From the NCBI RefSeq assembly GCF_016920785.2, contig NW_024609835.1, positions 23,935,838 to 23,999,837 of the forward strand: a stretch of 64,000 nt of DNA. Reading direction: 5' to 3'. Made by a program: the position numbers and the translations under genes. The notes beneath the pieces were generated by a model. It made no database searches and was not told where the DNA came from. It worked only from the letters and a program-made list of their open reading frames with translations. The DNA is from Ixodes scapularis (taxonomy: Eukaryota; Arthropoda; Arachnida; Ixodida; Ixodidae). Shown in pieces: positions 52,049 through 63,452 of the stretch; position 1 is the stretch's first letter, and every line of letters begins with the position of its first letter.

Positions 52049-55000
52049 ATGGTTTCTTTAGAAAGGTCCCTCCGAATTGCTACCCTTAATGTTCGAGGGC
52101 TCGCAGCCAGAAGACGACAAAGCCAGCTGTATCGCCTTGTAACAGAGCAGAACCTAGACATAGTCGCTGTTCAGGAGACGAAAGTCGAGAGTGAGGACGG
52201 TACGGAGCGTATGGTGCGCCCTTTTACAACACGTTATGACGTTTGCGTTAGTCACGCGAATGGGACGTCAGCGGGGTGTGTTCTTTTCGTTCGCCAGTGT
52301 TTAGGAGCAGTTATTCAAACTGTAACGACGTGTGAGTTGGGAAGGCTTGTGGTTTGTGATTTTTCTTTATCAGGTTTGGAATGGCGCGTTATTTCCATAT
52401 ACGCACCTACCAGAGTTGACGAGAGGCGTGTATTTTTTGAGAATATTCGGCAGTATTGTGACACCCAGCGACTCGTTATTTTGGTTGGCGATTTTAATTC
52501 TGTATGCTCAGCACACGATAAAACCAGCTCCTCTTCTCATAATGACGCGAGCACAGAGGTTTTGAGGGCCATAATAAATGATTTTGACCTAGAAGACGTT
52601 GGGGAATGTGTTAGTAACGGTCGGGGTGTTCAGTTCACCCACTTTCAAGGCACAAGCCACGCCCGCTTAGACAGAGTGTACGTCTCGCTGGAATTAATTC
52701 CGTTATGTCGCGATTATGTTGTGAGTCCTGTCTCCTTCAGTGACCATTGTCTGGTTAAGTTTTGTATCGGTGGTAAAACTGAAAATAGGAAAACCTTTAA
52801 ATGGGAATTATGGAAATTCAACAGTAAGCTATTGGAGGATGTCGCTTTCATGGAGTTTGTCAAGCAAGCTGTAGAAAAGTTAAGTACAGGAAACAAATTT
52901 GAATGTGGAGCTAACTGGGAAATTTTTAAACAGCAACTAAAAATGAGGGCGTTAGAAAGAGCTGGTATAATTAAACACGAAGAAAGAAAGAACGAAACGT
53001 TATGGCGCTCGAACTTGCAGACGTTGGTCAAAGAGGAATGCAGAAATCCCGGAGCATTTAAAGATGACATTCATTCTTTGAAAGAAAAAATAGAGCTTCT
53101 AGATAAAAACCGTTATCGCGGGGCACTCGTGAGAGCGCGAGCCGAACGGTTGACTTTGGGGGAGGCTCCCACTAAACGAGCGCTGAGCATCGAGAAAAGC
53201 TACGCCCGGCGAAATGTGATAACCGAGATTGAACGTGACGGGGCAATTACAAGCGAGAAAGCGGAAATCGAGCGTGCGTTTTTCGATTATTATAGTAAAT
53301 TATTCGCACCTATTGCGGTTGATCTCAATGGTTTCAAAAATGATTTCTTACTTTTTATGCCGCGATTAGATAATGCGACAAAGGAGTTTCTAGAAGCCCG
53401 GATCACAGTCGAGGATGTGGTGACCGCTATTGAAGCTCTGAACCCAGGAAAATCTCCTGGACCTGACGGACTCAGCGCCGCATTATATAAAGCCTTGAAG
53501 CATGAATTTTCTGTAGTTTTAGCTGATGTTTTCAATGAGGCTTTTGACCTTGGTGTTCTCCCTCCCTCCTTTTTGTCGTCTCACACTATTTTGATCCCGA
53601 AAACAGAGGACACCGTAAAACTTCGGCGTGTTACATCTTATCGTCCCATAAGTTTAACAAATGTAGATTACAAAATACTGATGAAAATATTGGCCAAAAG
53701 GCTACAGACAGTAATAACAGATATAGTTGGCCCTCACCAAACATGCGGGATAAAAGGGAGAACGATATTTACAAATATTCATACTGCGCGGAGTGTGTTG
53801 GAGTGTTGTGACGCCATGCACACTGGCGTAGCAATGCTACAACTAGACCTAGAGAAGGCGTTCGATCGCGTACCACATGACGTGTTGCTATCAGTTTTAG
53901 ACCATGTTAATGTTGGCTCAGTTATTCGGGAAGGGGTACGTATGGCCTATAGCGGATGTACGACGAGCCTTATAGTAAATCATTCCGTTGGAAGGCGTAT
54001 CCATGTGCAACGTTCCGTTCGCCAGGGGTGCCCTTTGTCACCGCTGCTTTTTTGCATCTACATTGAATCACTATGTTTAAGTATCATCAGAAGCTACAGT
54101 GTTCGAGGGTTTAATTTTTTGTCAACTGAGATACGTGTCTTAGCTTATGCTGACGATATTGCTGTGTTCTGTACGGATCACCAGAGCATAGACCAAGTCG
54201 TAAACATAGTCAAACGGTTATGCCGCGTTAGCGGAAGTGCTGTGAACTGGGATAAGTGCCTGGGTTTTTGGCATGGTGACTGGGATTTGACTCCAAGAGT
54301 GTTTGCTAACATTAAGTGGGAAACTACACCAACAAAGTATTTGGGCGTTCCCCTTGAGCATTATCGGGATAGCGAGCATTATTGGCGTAATCAAGCGGTG
54401 GAGGTTAGAGATAAAGCAGAAAAATGGAGGGGTAGCGGTTTTTCAATTTTCGCACGTACCACCGTTTGCAATTTGTTTCTTGTGAGCAAGTTGTGGTACG
54501 TGCTTCAAGTGTTGCACTGTTCTCGAGCAAATGTGCAGAAGTTACATCGAGTATTAGCAGTGTTTATTTGGGGCTCTTCTTGGGAGCGTACGAGCAGAAT
54601 GAACCTTTTTCGGCGAGTCCGCGAAGGGGGACTAGGTCTGTCACATCTGTTTTTGCGTCAAGTAGTCAACCGTTTTTTGTTTTTTCGCGATGTTAGCGAT
54701 CCCTTTCTGCGCACTGTGTGCCAAGTGACATTGGGTCGGGTTATGCCCCAGTTGGTAGTTTCTTCAACTTATATGTCAGGTGGTATTCATGGCTACCTCA
54801 AGGAAGTGGTTGCATCATGCCGGTTTTGGTTAACTCGTTTTTCAATTGAATATTTGAGTACAGTAACCCGCAAGAGATTGTATAAGGATGTTTGTGATGC
54901 TGTTTTTCCTGTTCCTTTGTATAGAGCTCTGTACTGTGCAGGCCCAGGACAGGACTTCTTAAAACGCGTGAAGAGAATGTTAGTATCGCCCGGTGTGAAG

Positions 55001-55450
55001 ACCTTTTTCTTTAAACTACACACCGGTACCCTACCGGTCAAAACATGGATGGAGGAGAAGGGACTGTTTGTTCCCTGGGGTGTACACTGTTTCCTTTGTC
55101 AGAAACCGGAGACGATCGAACATGTCTTCCTGGAGTGCTGGGATGGCGTCTTTCTGTGGGATGTCCTCCAGCGCACCTTGAAGAAAGACTTCCCGCTAGA
55201 CAAGCATGGGATCAGGTTCCTGCCCGTAGAGACCGATGAAGACGTCCCGGTAGATTGCATTATGCTACTGGGCCTGCACAGCATCTGGAGGTGTCGGATG
55301 GCTGTGCGACATGCTGAACAGGATGCGCGTGAGGCTGGGGATTATTTCCGGGAAAGCATTATATCATTCGTTGAAACCTATAAGGCCCAGCAGAGCGTGC
55401 CTGAGTGGCTTCCGTGTATTGAAGGGTTGATTACAATGAGCAAATTTTAA
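52049..55450 (+). CDS. LINE ORF2: APE endonuclease, reverse transcriptase, zinc knuckle (1133 aa, intact)
   Basis: This protein nicks target DNA and reverse-transcribes LINE RNA at the nick. Endonuclease motifs: N14 in LNVRG, E43 in QETK, D148 and N150 in GDFN, S231-D232-H233. The RT includes YRPISLTNVDYKILMKILAK, the DLEKAFDRVPHD block (first catalytic Asp), RQGCPLSPLLF and YADD at 700-703. After the thumb come KYLGVPLE and a W-x-R...GGLGL region. A C-terminal knuckle C1014-x2-C1017-x7-H1025-x4-C1030 is present. The SLTNVDYKILMK block and the C-terminal CCHC indicate the L1/Tx1 group rather than CR1/Jockey. The start ATG lies 88 bp after ORF1. No stop or frameshift occurs, so the protein may be active. 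Confidence 0.95.
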   Translation: MVSLERSLRIATLNVRGLAARRRQSQLYRLVTEQNLDIVAVQETKVESEDGTERMVRPFTTRYDVCVSHANGTSAGCVLFVRQCLGAVIQTVTTCELGRLVVCDFSLSGLEWRVISIYAPTRVDERRVFFENIRQYCDTQRLVILVGDFNSVCSAHDKTSSSSHNDASTEVLRAIINDFDLEDVGECVSNGRGVQFTHFQGTSHARLDRVYVSLELIPLCRDYVVSPVSFSDHCLVKFCIGGKTENRKTFKWELWKFNSKLLEDVAFMEFVKQAVEKLSTGNKFECGANWEIFKQQLKMRALERAGIIKHEERKNETLWRSNLQTLVKEECRNPGAFKDDIHSLKEKIELLDKNRYRGALVRARAERLTLGEAPTKRALSIEKSYARRNVITEIERDGAITSEKAEIERAFFDYYSKLFAPIAVDLNGFKNDFLLFMPRLDNATKEFLEARITVEDVVTAIEALNPGKSPGPDGLSAALYKALKHEFSVVLADVFNEAFDLGVLPPSFLSSHTILIPKTEDTVKLRRVTSYRPISLTNVDYKILMKILAKRLQTVITDIVGPHQTCGIKGRTIFTNIHTARSVLECCDAMHTGVAMLQLDLEKAFDRVPHDVLLSVLDHVNVGSVIREGVRMAYSGCTTSLIVNHSVGRRIHVQRSVRQGCPLSPLLFCIYIESLCLSIIRSYSVRGFNFLSTEIRVLAYADDIAVFCTDHQSIDQVVNIVKRLCRVSGSAVNWDKCLGFWHGDWDLTPRVFANIKWETTPTKYLGVPLEHYRDSEHYWRNQAVEVRDKAEKWRGSGFSIFARTTVCNLFLVSKLWYVLQVLHCSRANVQKLHRVLAVFIWGSSWERTSRMNLFRRVREGGLGLSHLFLRQVVNRFLFFRDVSDPFLRTVCQVTLGRVMPQLVVSSTYMSGGIHGYLKEVVASCRFWLTRFSIEYLSTVTRKRLYKDVCDAVFPVPLYRALYCAGPGQDFLKRVKRMLVSPGVKTFFFKLHTGTLPVKTWMEEKGLFVPWGVHCFLCQKPETIEHVFLECWDGVFLWDVLQRTLKKDFPLDKHGIRFLPVETDEDVPVDCIMLLGLHSIWRCRMAVRHAEQDAREAGDYFRESIISFVETYKAQQSVPEWLPCIEGLITMSKF

Positions 55451-55576
55451 CTCCATCGTGCTGGCCAAAAGCAGGCTTGCATTTTAGCATTGTCTCACCT
55501 CGTGTGTGTGTTTGGATTTGTTTTTGCGTTTTTAGCCTGCTAAAACACGGCAATAAAGAAAAAAAAAAAAAAAAAG

Positions 55577-55648
55577 CCGCTCTGGCGCCAGGGAAGCGTG
55601 ATCGTTTCGCACCCCGGAAGTCCGGGTTCGATTCCCACCCAGACCCAA
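55577..55648 (+). repeat. tRNA-like sequence (probable SINE head)
   Basis: TGGCGCCAGGG resembles a pol III A box and GGTTCGATTCC is a perfect B box about 40 bp on. I cannot fold a full acceptor stem, so a functional tRNA is not claimed. It abuts the LINE A-tail directly. Confidence 0.6.
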
Positions 55649-55867
55649 ATGCACCAAATTTGCTTTTTAAAGCCATTAATTTACTTTGTTTACAGAAACC
55701 TCCTTCAAAAATTTGACATCAATCCGATCATTTTTTTTATATGTTTTTACTTTTTGCGCCGTCGGCCAATTTTGGTACCAACGCTCGGTCGCGCGGCCGA
55801 CGACGCCGGATTTTCGTGTAATGGGGCCCATAAACCTTTCGCATGAAAAAAAAAATGTTACGCAAAC

Positions 55868-55905
55868 ACCCGCGCACACGCACGCACGCACGCACACACA
55901 CGCAC

Positions 55906-55936
<31 letters not shown>
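55868..55936. repeat. (CGCA)n/(CA)n microsatellite
   Basis: CGCACACGCACGCACG then an almost pure CA run to 55936. Confidence 0.95.
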
Positions 55937-55939
<3 letters not shown>

Positions 55940-56079
55940 CATATCAGTTACTGAACTCGTCACGCTTTTTCTCCGTCCCACTCTTCTGCAACCAGATCTA
56001 TACGGTGGCGGGATTTTGTTATTATTGACAATAGGAGGGATTCTGTATCCTTCTCAATCATTAAACAAGCTGGTTTTAA

Positions 56080-56723
56080 GGGGGGAGGCTGGTCTTTAAC
56101 TTCGCGTTTTTTATCTTTCAGTTATCGTGCTGCAATTTACTATACTGATGTATTTCTCAGTGATGATTTCAAATATGCAATTAGTTTTCAGATAGCTTTA
56201 CTACATCCTGAGTTATAAATAAATTAGTCATTTTAATTAGGTCCTCTTTACGGGTCGTTAGCGTAAAATTCTTCAGAATATATCGGAAATTTTTATAGAA
56301 TTGTATTCCCCCAGACATGTTTTGTGCGGTGATGCTATTTTTGTTGCTTTTTATCTCATACAATAATTTTAATTAATTAGTCTCAAAAAGATATAACCTC
56401 CCGTTTTGTGCAACTTGGTTGCAGATGTGTTTTACCAATGTAATATAATTAGATTAGACTTAAAATAGCATCACCGCACAAAACATGTCTTGGTGAATGC
56501 AATCCTATAAAAATTTCTGATACATTGTGAACAATTTTATGCTAAAGGCCCGTAAGGATGACCTAATGAAAATGACAAATTTGTTAATAACTCGGGATCT
56601 AGTAAAGCTATCTGAAAACTAGTTGCATATTTGAAATCACCACTGAGAAATACATCAGTATTCTAAATTTCAGCAGGATCAATGAAAAATAAAAAACAAA
56701 AAGTTAAAGACCAGCCTCCCCCC
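56080..56723. mobile_element. Foldback element with TTAA duplication (644 bp)
   Basis: TTAA at 56076-56079 and 56724-56727. Termini GGGGGGAGGCTGGTCTTTAA and exact inverse. The arms are about 250 bp each, matching throughout with divergence (for example AAAACATGTYTTGGGGG/GTGATGCTATTTT-type blocks around 56315 and 56470), with a spacer of about 125 bp. TTAA suggests piggyBac but no transposase is present. Confidence 0.8.
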
Positions 56724-57338
56724 TTAACGTTTATCCCTGGAGGAAACATCCACTCAATGCTTCCGCGTTAAACAGTTGGATGAGGACAACCTTACCGATT
56801 TTTTGTTATTCTTAATGTTGAGGCCTCTTATGCTCATTGGCTTTGACGCGCAAACGCTTCACCTAATGAACCACATTGTGAAGATTTATGCAAATATGCG
56901 CCTCCACTTCTTTGTGAAATAAATAAAAACGTATGACACTATGCGAAAAAAGGACAGACGCTCCTAGAGGGGTGGCTTGTATTGTAAGCCATAGATTTTT
57001 TTCGTGTTTTTTTTTTTACCTTTTTTTGTTCTTACGATAAACCGTCTATTGACTTTTGCTGCTTATGTTTTTAACTCTATAAAAATAGTGTAAAGAAAGC
57101 TCTGAGAGTTAGGAGGATCACATAACTTCAGGTACTTCAGGCTTGAACACCCGCTGTCATTTTCCAGGGGGTGCTGGGCAATATTCTGAGCCCTCTTGCA
57201 TTTGGCTCAAAGCCTCCCTCTACCCCAGGGCCGAATTAAGGTACGGGCTGTACGGGCTAAGGGAAGTGCAATTCTAATCCCCAGAAATTAAAAAAAAATA
57301 TTTATGCTATTCGGTTTTAGTTTAGAAGAGCTCAGACC

Positions 57339-57889
57339 TAGGGTGCCTACATGCTTCCGCTCCGCTTTAGGGTGGCGCCAACTTCTTGTTACCCTTTCCC
57401 AGATCCTCTCTTACCGCCATTTTTTCTCACTTTTTATTACGCTAAACGTACACAACGTTGAGTTTCTGTAGTCTCGAAACACCGGCAACACTGTGAAGCC
57501 ACTTCCGTTTCCGTTCATAAGACGAGTCGGAGGCTCAGCGGGATGGCGGTCGTGGTGGCTGTCGCTCTCTTTATTCGGGTGTTTCATATTTTGAAGTTGC
57601 GAGCAGGAAGTGTGCGTTGGTTGTAACAAAACGCGAGTTCCCGCGACAAAATGAAACGCAACAGACCGGTATTGCACGCCGAAACCTTGCCGTCGGAACG
57701 AGAGGGGTGAGCGCTCCCTAGCCCTAAGGAGGATTAGCGGCGTAGTTCGAGCGCACGACCGGCGAAAGTGACAAAATGGTCGACGAAAACAGCGGAGGTT
57801 GCCTTGGTAACGAGGTAAGCAACGCTGGTTTGTCGCAAACGTTGTCGCCACCCTAAACAGCGGAATGGCGGAAACATGTAGGCACCCTA
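57339..57889. mobile_element. hAT MITE (551 bp) with exact 8-bp duplication
   Basis: Termini TAGGGTGCCTACATG and CATGTAGGCACCCTA. CTCAGACC at 57331-57338 and 57890-57897. No transposase. Confidence 0.9.
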
Positions 57890-57900
57890 CTCAGACCTAA

Positions 57901-58951
57901 AGCGCCGTTCACACTCTTGCGACCGAGTAAGACCGAGAGAGACCAGACCGGTTTTTAAGCCTCTTGCGATCTCTTAGGACCAGCTCCGCTGCAGCGCATC
58001 CGGTCCTAAGAAGTCGCAAAAGGCTTAAATCCGGTCTGGTTTCTCTCGGTATTTCGAATATTTTTTTACTTCAGGTTCGAGAACTTCGAATATTTCGAAC
58101 TTTCCTAACTTTAAATTCGAGAGATTCAAATGTTTCAAATTTTTTTGGATCTAAAATTCGAAAAATTCGAACGTTTCGATTCTTATAGACATGCAGTTTG
58201 ATATTACCGTCGTGTTCAAAAATAGGTTCAATATGATCCACACTATCCGTAAATGACAATCGCACGTTTGAATTTTGAGCCTGGTGGCCGTATTTTTCGT
58301 TATAAACGGCCCACTCTGGCAAGCGCTCGGAGAAGGCCCAGCGGAGACCACGTGACATCCAACGCAATCGTGACGTAGGTCGTCTCAGGACGAGCAAAGC
58401 TACGGCGAGGCTGACGTCGAGAGGATGGCATAGTCGTTCCAGCCACCGAAGCGGCTGCTTTTGTACGAATTTTGAGTGATGGGTTAATCTTCTGTAATCT
58501 TGTAGGGGGACAATAGCGACTTCTGCGACAAACAAAAGGCATTCTCGGGAAGAGGGGAGTTCCTCCTGCGCCTCTTCTCTCGTCGTGGCCGGAGGCGAGA
58601 CAACCTCCGTCACTAGCTGTCAAGGTTCCTAGACGGGCATTACAAGCGAGGCGTTAGCGACATCCACCAGGTGCTCTTTGCTAATCGTTTAATTCGTTTT
58701 AAAATTCCTTTTCGTGACTTTTTGAACAAGATATTGGTATGTTCCATGTGATACTGCTCCTTTGAACACATATAGACCAAAAAATGAGCGCCGAAATTTC
58801 GTTTTAGTATCCCTTTAAGACCGAGAGAGACCAGACCGGTTATTAAGCCTTTTGCGACTTCCTAGGACCGGATGCGCTGCAGCGGAGCTGGGGCTTAAAA
58901 ACCGGTCTGGTCTCTCTCGGTCTTACTCGGTCACAAGAGTGTGAACGGGCC
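57901..58951. mobile_element. Long-TIR foldback element with hairpin-shaped ends (1051 bp)
   Basis: The left end CGTTCACACTCTTGCGACC and its inverse at the right. Each end is itself a hairpin: AAGACCGAGAGAGACCAGACC and its inverse frame a CGCTGCAGCG-type core at 57926-58049 and 58816-58922. Flanks are CTAA (57897-57900) and TTAA (58952-58955). A TTCGAA-rich low-complexity tract lies at 58050-58180. Confidence 0.75.
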
Positions 58952-58955
58952 TTAA

Positions 58956-59633
58956 AGGGTGACACATCAAAATCATTTTTTTTTATTATCCGAAACGATT
59001 GAAAACGATGCCGGGACATTACCCTCAAAATTTGAAATCTGTGAATTCAGTATTTGTGAAGTAAAAAAAACAATTTCCAAATGCCGAATTCGAAGTTCCC
59101 GCGCTATCCGCGCCGGTGCGTTGGCGTCAAATATTGCGGAGTCCTGAGAGTCCACTTTCTTTCACGACTCCGTGCTGTTGCCATGGCGACCCAAAGTGAG
59201 GAGGAAAGGAGGAGCCAGCGCCGGCGGACCGGTTTTCAGCGGTGTCGCCTGTTTTCTGTGGGAGGATACAAATCCAGGAGACGGCACCACAACGGACTCC
59301 GACTTTTGGTATTTCAAAAGGAAGGGCCGTAGTGCGTTCGCAGTTGAGTTAAAAAACATGTTTTAGGATTGCCGTTATTAAATGTTATAGAGATGTCGCC
59401 TACAAAGCTTCTCAATTTCAGGATTCTTAACGTCACGAATCAAAAGAAGCGAGGAGGCGAGTGGCGGGAGAATCAAACGCCAAAAATAAAAAGGCGCGCG
59501 CGCGCGCGAAAAATGTTTTTTTCGCGATGCGGGTGTTTTTTTTTTTTTTTTTTTTTTTTTGCGTGTCTATGACTGCAACTTGCATCGTTTTAGACAATAA
59601 AAAAAAATTCGATTTTCGGGTGTCAGTGCCCCT
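58956..59633. mobile_element. TTAA-flanked MITE (678 bp), same family as 15195-16155
   Basis: TTAA at 58952-58955 and 59634-59637. Left AGGGTGACACATCAAAATC, right inverse AGGGGCACTGACACC. It shares the CGAAACGATTGAAAACGATG block with the element at 15195. It contains a 14-nt CG run near 59494 and a T run near 59536-59559. Confidence 0.7.
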
Positions 59634-60230
59634 TTAAAGGTGGAATAAAACTACGAGGAGCACTGGGCCCTGGCTTTGTGACGTCGTGCCAATTCCCACA
59701 CCCCCACCCCTTTTTTTTTTTTTTTTTTTCTTCGACGGGGAAGCGGTTTTTTTAGACGAGCTGGTGTTTGTGAGCTCGTTGTAAAAAGCTGTGCCAGAGC
59801 AACAAAATGAAGCGTTGCCTCCCACCCTCCTTGTCGGAGGGAGCAAAGCTGTCGACGTTGGCGGTCCCTTTGAGGTCTCTTCTAATTGAAACCAGACGGA
59901 AGGACGGCCACGGCCTCTATTGTGCAGTGTTGCCGAAGGCTACATGAGCAACATACATGCTACACATTATTTTTTATATATTTTTGGTCTTTTAACGTAG
60001 TTCCATATGAAAAGTTTCCTCCCAAATGACAAAAAAAGCAAAAAGAAATATCGGTGAACCTCCCGAAGCATTCTTTTCTAATCACTAACAGGCGTTTCAA
60101 GGAGCCGGCTCTTGAGAGGTCCCCCAAAAGTTTTCGAGAGGCAGTGACTGCAAGCAACTGCTCTGGAGCCCGTGTCTGATCTGCCAGTGCGAGACACCTT
60201 TTCTGCCAGGCATAAAATGACACTGTCGCT

Positions 60231-60269
<39 letters not shown>
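60231..60269. repeat. Poly(T), ~39 nt
   Basis: An uninterrupted T run, possibly the A-tail of a minus-strand retroposon. A possible hAT terminus (CAGGGGTGGCCAAGCTGCGG) lies at 60308 without a partner. Confidence 0.85.
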
Positions 60270-60272
<3 letters not shown>

Positions 60273-60329
60273 GCGTGTGAGGTATGACTTTTTGTTCTTA
60301 GCTTAGAGCAGGGGTGGCCAAGCTGCGGC

Positions 60330-63320
60330 TCTCTGCGTGTTGAAGTGCGGCTCGTGGCTCCCTAGTATCAACTCCTCCCCCCTCCTTTCCCACCTCCCTC
60401 CCGGTCACATGAGCACTTACCCTAGAAGAGAAAAGGAACAAGTTTTAAATTGAGACAGGTTGTGGTTTGGTCCTGTGCTACCGCTACCATACGTACGTGC
60501 AGTTGGACTTTTTTGATTTGGATAGATCTAAAGTAGTTCAAGCTTCATTTATTGGTTTAAAAAAATGTTTGGACGCCCCTCCCGTTTTCTTTTCTTTTCC
60601 CCCGCCTTTGCTCTTTCAGGCGGCCCTTGGAAGTTTTGTGGTTTTGTTTTCGGCTCTTAGGCCGAGTCAGTCTGGTCACTTATGGCTTAAAGTAATACGT
60701 CTAAATGGCTGGGAGGTTCTCAATTACTGAACTTAGAAGAAACAACACCATTTCCAAAACTAATGAAAACATTTTACCTTTAAAACAGAGGATGCAGGAG
60801 AGGGGTTTGAAAATACCTCCTTGATCTTCATAAGGAATGCCCGTGAATGTGCCCAAAATGATAGTTTGCTATATCAGAATCACATTTAGTCTTAATTATT
60901 TCTTGTATTATATGTATGCAGAAGTCTGTTAGTTTGGTACACGAGAGTTCAGTTATTAGAAGAGGGTGGACGAGGCGATTTGAGCCCTAAATACTTTAAC
61001 CACCAAGATTACTTTGTTGTGTGTTTTGCTTTATTGTTCAAGCCCCCATATGTAAGATATGAGTAAATATATGAATTGAAAAAAAGTCAATAATTAAAGG
61101 GGTCATGAGATGATATCGGGTTGGAATGCTGATGACTTTGAAGAGGCCCACTCGTCCTCTGAATTTACGGGCACACGTTATAGGTAGCGATAATAAACCT
61201 CCTATAAATAGCAAAATATTAACAATGCCTTTTTTCAATTTTTTTTCCACTCCCTTCAGACACTTCACTCCGCAACCGAATTATAAATGTATTCTTGTCA
61301 GATTTCTCCAACCGTTAATCTTTTTTTACGTGAGAAATTCTAGAAAAACGTACGTAAACTTAGCCGGCCTATAGATTTCTGCGAACTTCAACCTGCCTGA
61401 ACCGCCACAGTAATAAAAACAAACTCTAGCGAGAGATGGCTCTAGCTTGCAACGAGTGGTGGCGTCGCCTGGTTAATGCTAGAAGCCCATTGCTCAAAAT
61501 GACCGTGGAACGACACTGAACGTGAGCATGCGTTTGCGTTGGTCCATCTCTCGAAAGATATGAAAGGTAGTACCTCGCTGAGCTTGACCGTTTCATATTT
61601 TCGTCGTGACGTTGATAACAACGCTTTACAAAACCATCATTTCAAATGTTTATGCGTTTTATTACATTGTGGCTCATGACGACGGCAGGTTTCTTCCTGA
61701 AGCCGCTCGTTTTCTTCAGACAAGGCAGTTGGCCAATTTTTCTGATGTCACAAGGCCGTATCTCTTTTTTTATATATATTCGTTTTGATATATACAATCG
61801 GCCTTAACGACTCCGCCGATCACGAAAAATGCTATCCGGCACGCCCTGGTTGGAGCTTTTTTGAACACCCTTCGACGACAAAAAAGGTACATGTTGTTAT
61901 TTGTTACTTTCGCTATCCGGGACGCGTTCCTGAAGAAAAAAAAATTATAAAGGACATCAACGATCGTTAGAAATCCAAACCCAGGCGAAAGCTGCTGCCG
62001 GAAGGAGCTAGCGTTTATATCGATAATAAAAACCGTGCCTTTGCTAGATATTTCACGCCTCGTAACGTACCACGGGATCATCTCAAAGTTCCTGATTCTA
62101 TACATCTTTCCTGCCCATTTACGGTACGTAGATATACGAAGAGAAAGAGAGACAGGTTTTCGCCAAGACAAAACCAGAGAATGCGGCACCTCGTAATTGA
62201 CAGAGCGTGAGCGCTGAGAGCCTCTAATATGAAGGCGACCTTCCTCTTATGGCTTTTGTGCTGGTGCAGACGTTCGTGGCAGGATACCACAGAAAGCACC
62301 GTCGGGTGAGCATATTTGTATACATCCATCTGTTGATTAAGTACTGGATGGTTTACTGCCACAACTCTCAGGCTAAGAAGTGTAAAGAGAGCTTTCCAGA
62401 GGACTCATTACAACATCCTCTCAGTATACCCTTATTTCGAGTAATACACCCTTTTTAATCGTAAAATAGGGCGTTCTTGCATGGCACGGCCTTCATTTTT
62501 AGTGTGTGTAAAAAGGCTGTGGTAGGGTGTGCTACGTTGAAGTAAGGCAAATACCCTTCATATTTGAAGGGCGTTCGCAACACCCACGTCAAACAGCAAT
62601 ATCGGAGGCTGTTTTAACGGCGTTTTCAATTAAGCAATACATGTCAGAATGCTTTTTACTCGGAGAAACATTCCTTGAACTTAGGCATGTTATCTTTTAC
62701 GCTAAATATTGACGAGAACAAAGCAACTTTTCATAATCTTCGGAATTTGCGGAAGCTGTCTCCCACGAATTGGCTTCGAATTTTCGAGTTAGAGGGCGGT
62801 GGAGCAGTCAACAGTGTCGTGATTCCTCTTTCGTGCTTGATTCATCGTGTCCATATTTGCTGTTTTTGGACGCGTGATATTTGCATGTGGCGCGTGTTGT
62901 TTTAAACATCTTGCTCGACTTAAAAATATATTTTTATAGGTAACTGCTAAGATCACCAGCACTCTAATTGTAGGGTAGGCATCAGCATCCTAAGGGTGTT
63001 GTTCTAACACCCTAAGGGTGTAAAGATGTTGCCTAAGGGGGTTGCTGTAGCACCCTTTTCTCATACATCATACAAGATACGGTGACAGGACCATCCTACA
63101 AGAAATAAACACGGATCAGACAGTATCTACAGACCGTCTTTTATGTGGTGGATTAGCAGTGGGACCGCGGCTTAAAGAGGCAGCTCTAATATAGCTAGTT
63201 TACACTCTTCAAAAAACCACTGACAACTACATTCCCCTCTGTGAAGGTGAATTACCAGCAAAGCTGTTTAAAACAAGACATAGACGTGACACAGAATTTT
63301 TAGCAAAGATACGAACACAT
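60330..63320. other. Unassigned sequence
   Basis: No gene was recognised. Short CACCCTAAGGGTG palindromes cluster at 62985-63055, and TTAAAGGGGTCATGAGA near 61096 may be one end of a TTAA-type element. Confidence 0.35.
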
Positions 63321-63323
63321 TTA

Positions 63324-63452
63324 AGCACAATCTTCATCGGTGGTGTTTGCTGCCCGCCGCCGCCGCTGACATCCTTGCCGTTCCCGCCGTTGCTCCTCGT
63401 AGGCGCGTTGCTCTTCGGGAGACCGGACTATCCGCGGCCTCCCCATTACGAC
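63324..63452 (-). other. Short basic open frame of unknown origin
   Basis: Minus strand: MGRPRIVRSPEEQRAYEEQR followed by a basic Arg-rich tail and a stop. It is compositionally biased and resembles leaders of arthropod repeat-encoded proteins, but I cannot name a family. Confidence 0.3.

Larger units (their letters stand above)
48800..55576 (+). mobile_element. Tx1/L1-like non-LTR retrotransposon, near full length
   Basis: Two ORFs are present: ORF1 with paired CCHC knuckles and ORF2 with APE endonuclease, RT and C-terminal zinc knuckle. The 3' end has AATAAAGA then an A run of about 17 nt ending near 55576. The 5' boundary is approximate. Two hAT insertions split ORF1 but ORF2 is intact, so the LINE is relatively young and could provide ORF2 protein in trans. 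Confidence 0.9.

Noticed and set aside
55577..55648. Functional tRNA gene
   Set aside because: The B box is perfect but no 7-bp acceptor stem or convincing anticodon arm could be drawn, and it directly follows a retroposon A-tail.
55676..56099. Open frames over the (CA)n tract
   Set aside because: The Thr-His or Cys-Val repeats come from the microsatellite.
60308..60330. Complete hAT element starting CAGGGGTGGCC
   Set aside because: No matching inverted end or 8-bp duplication of GCTTAGAG was found downstream.
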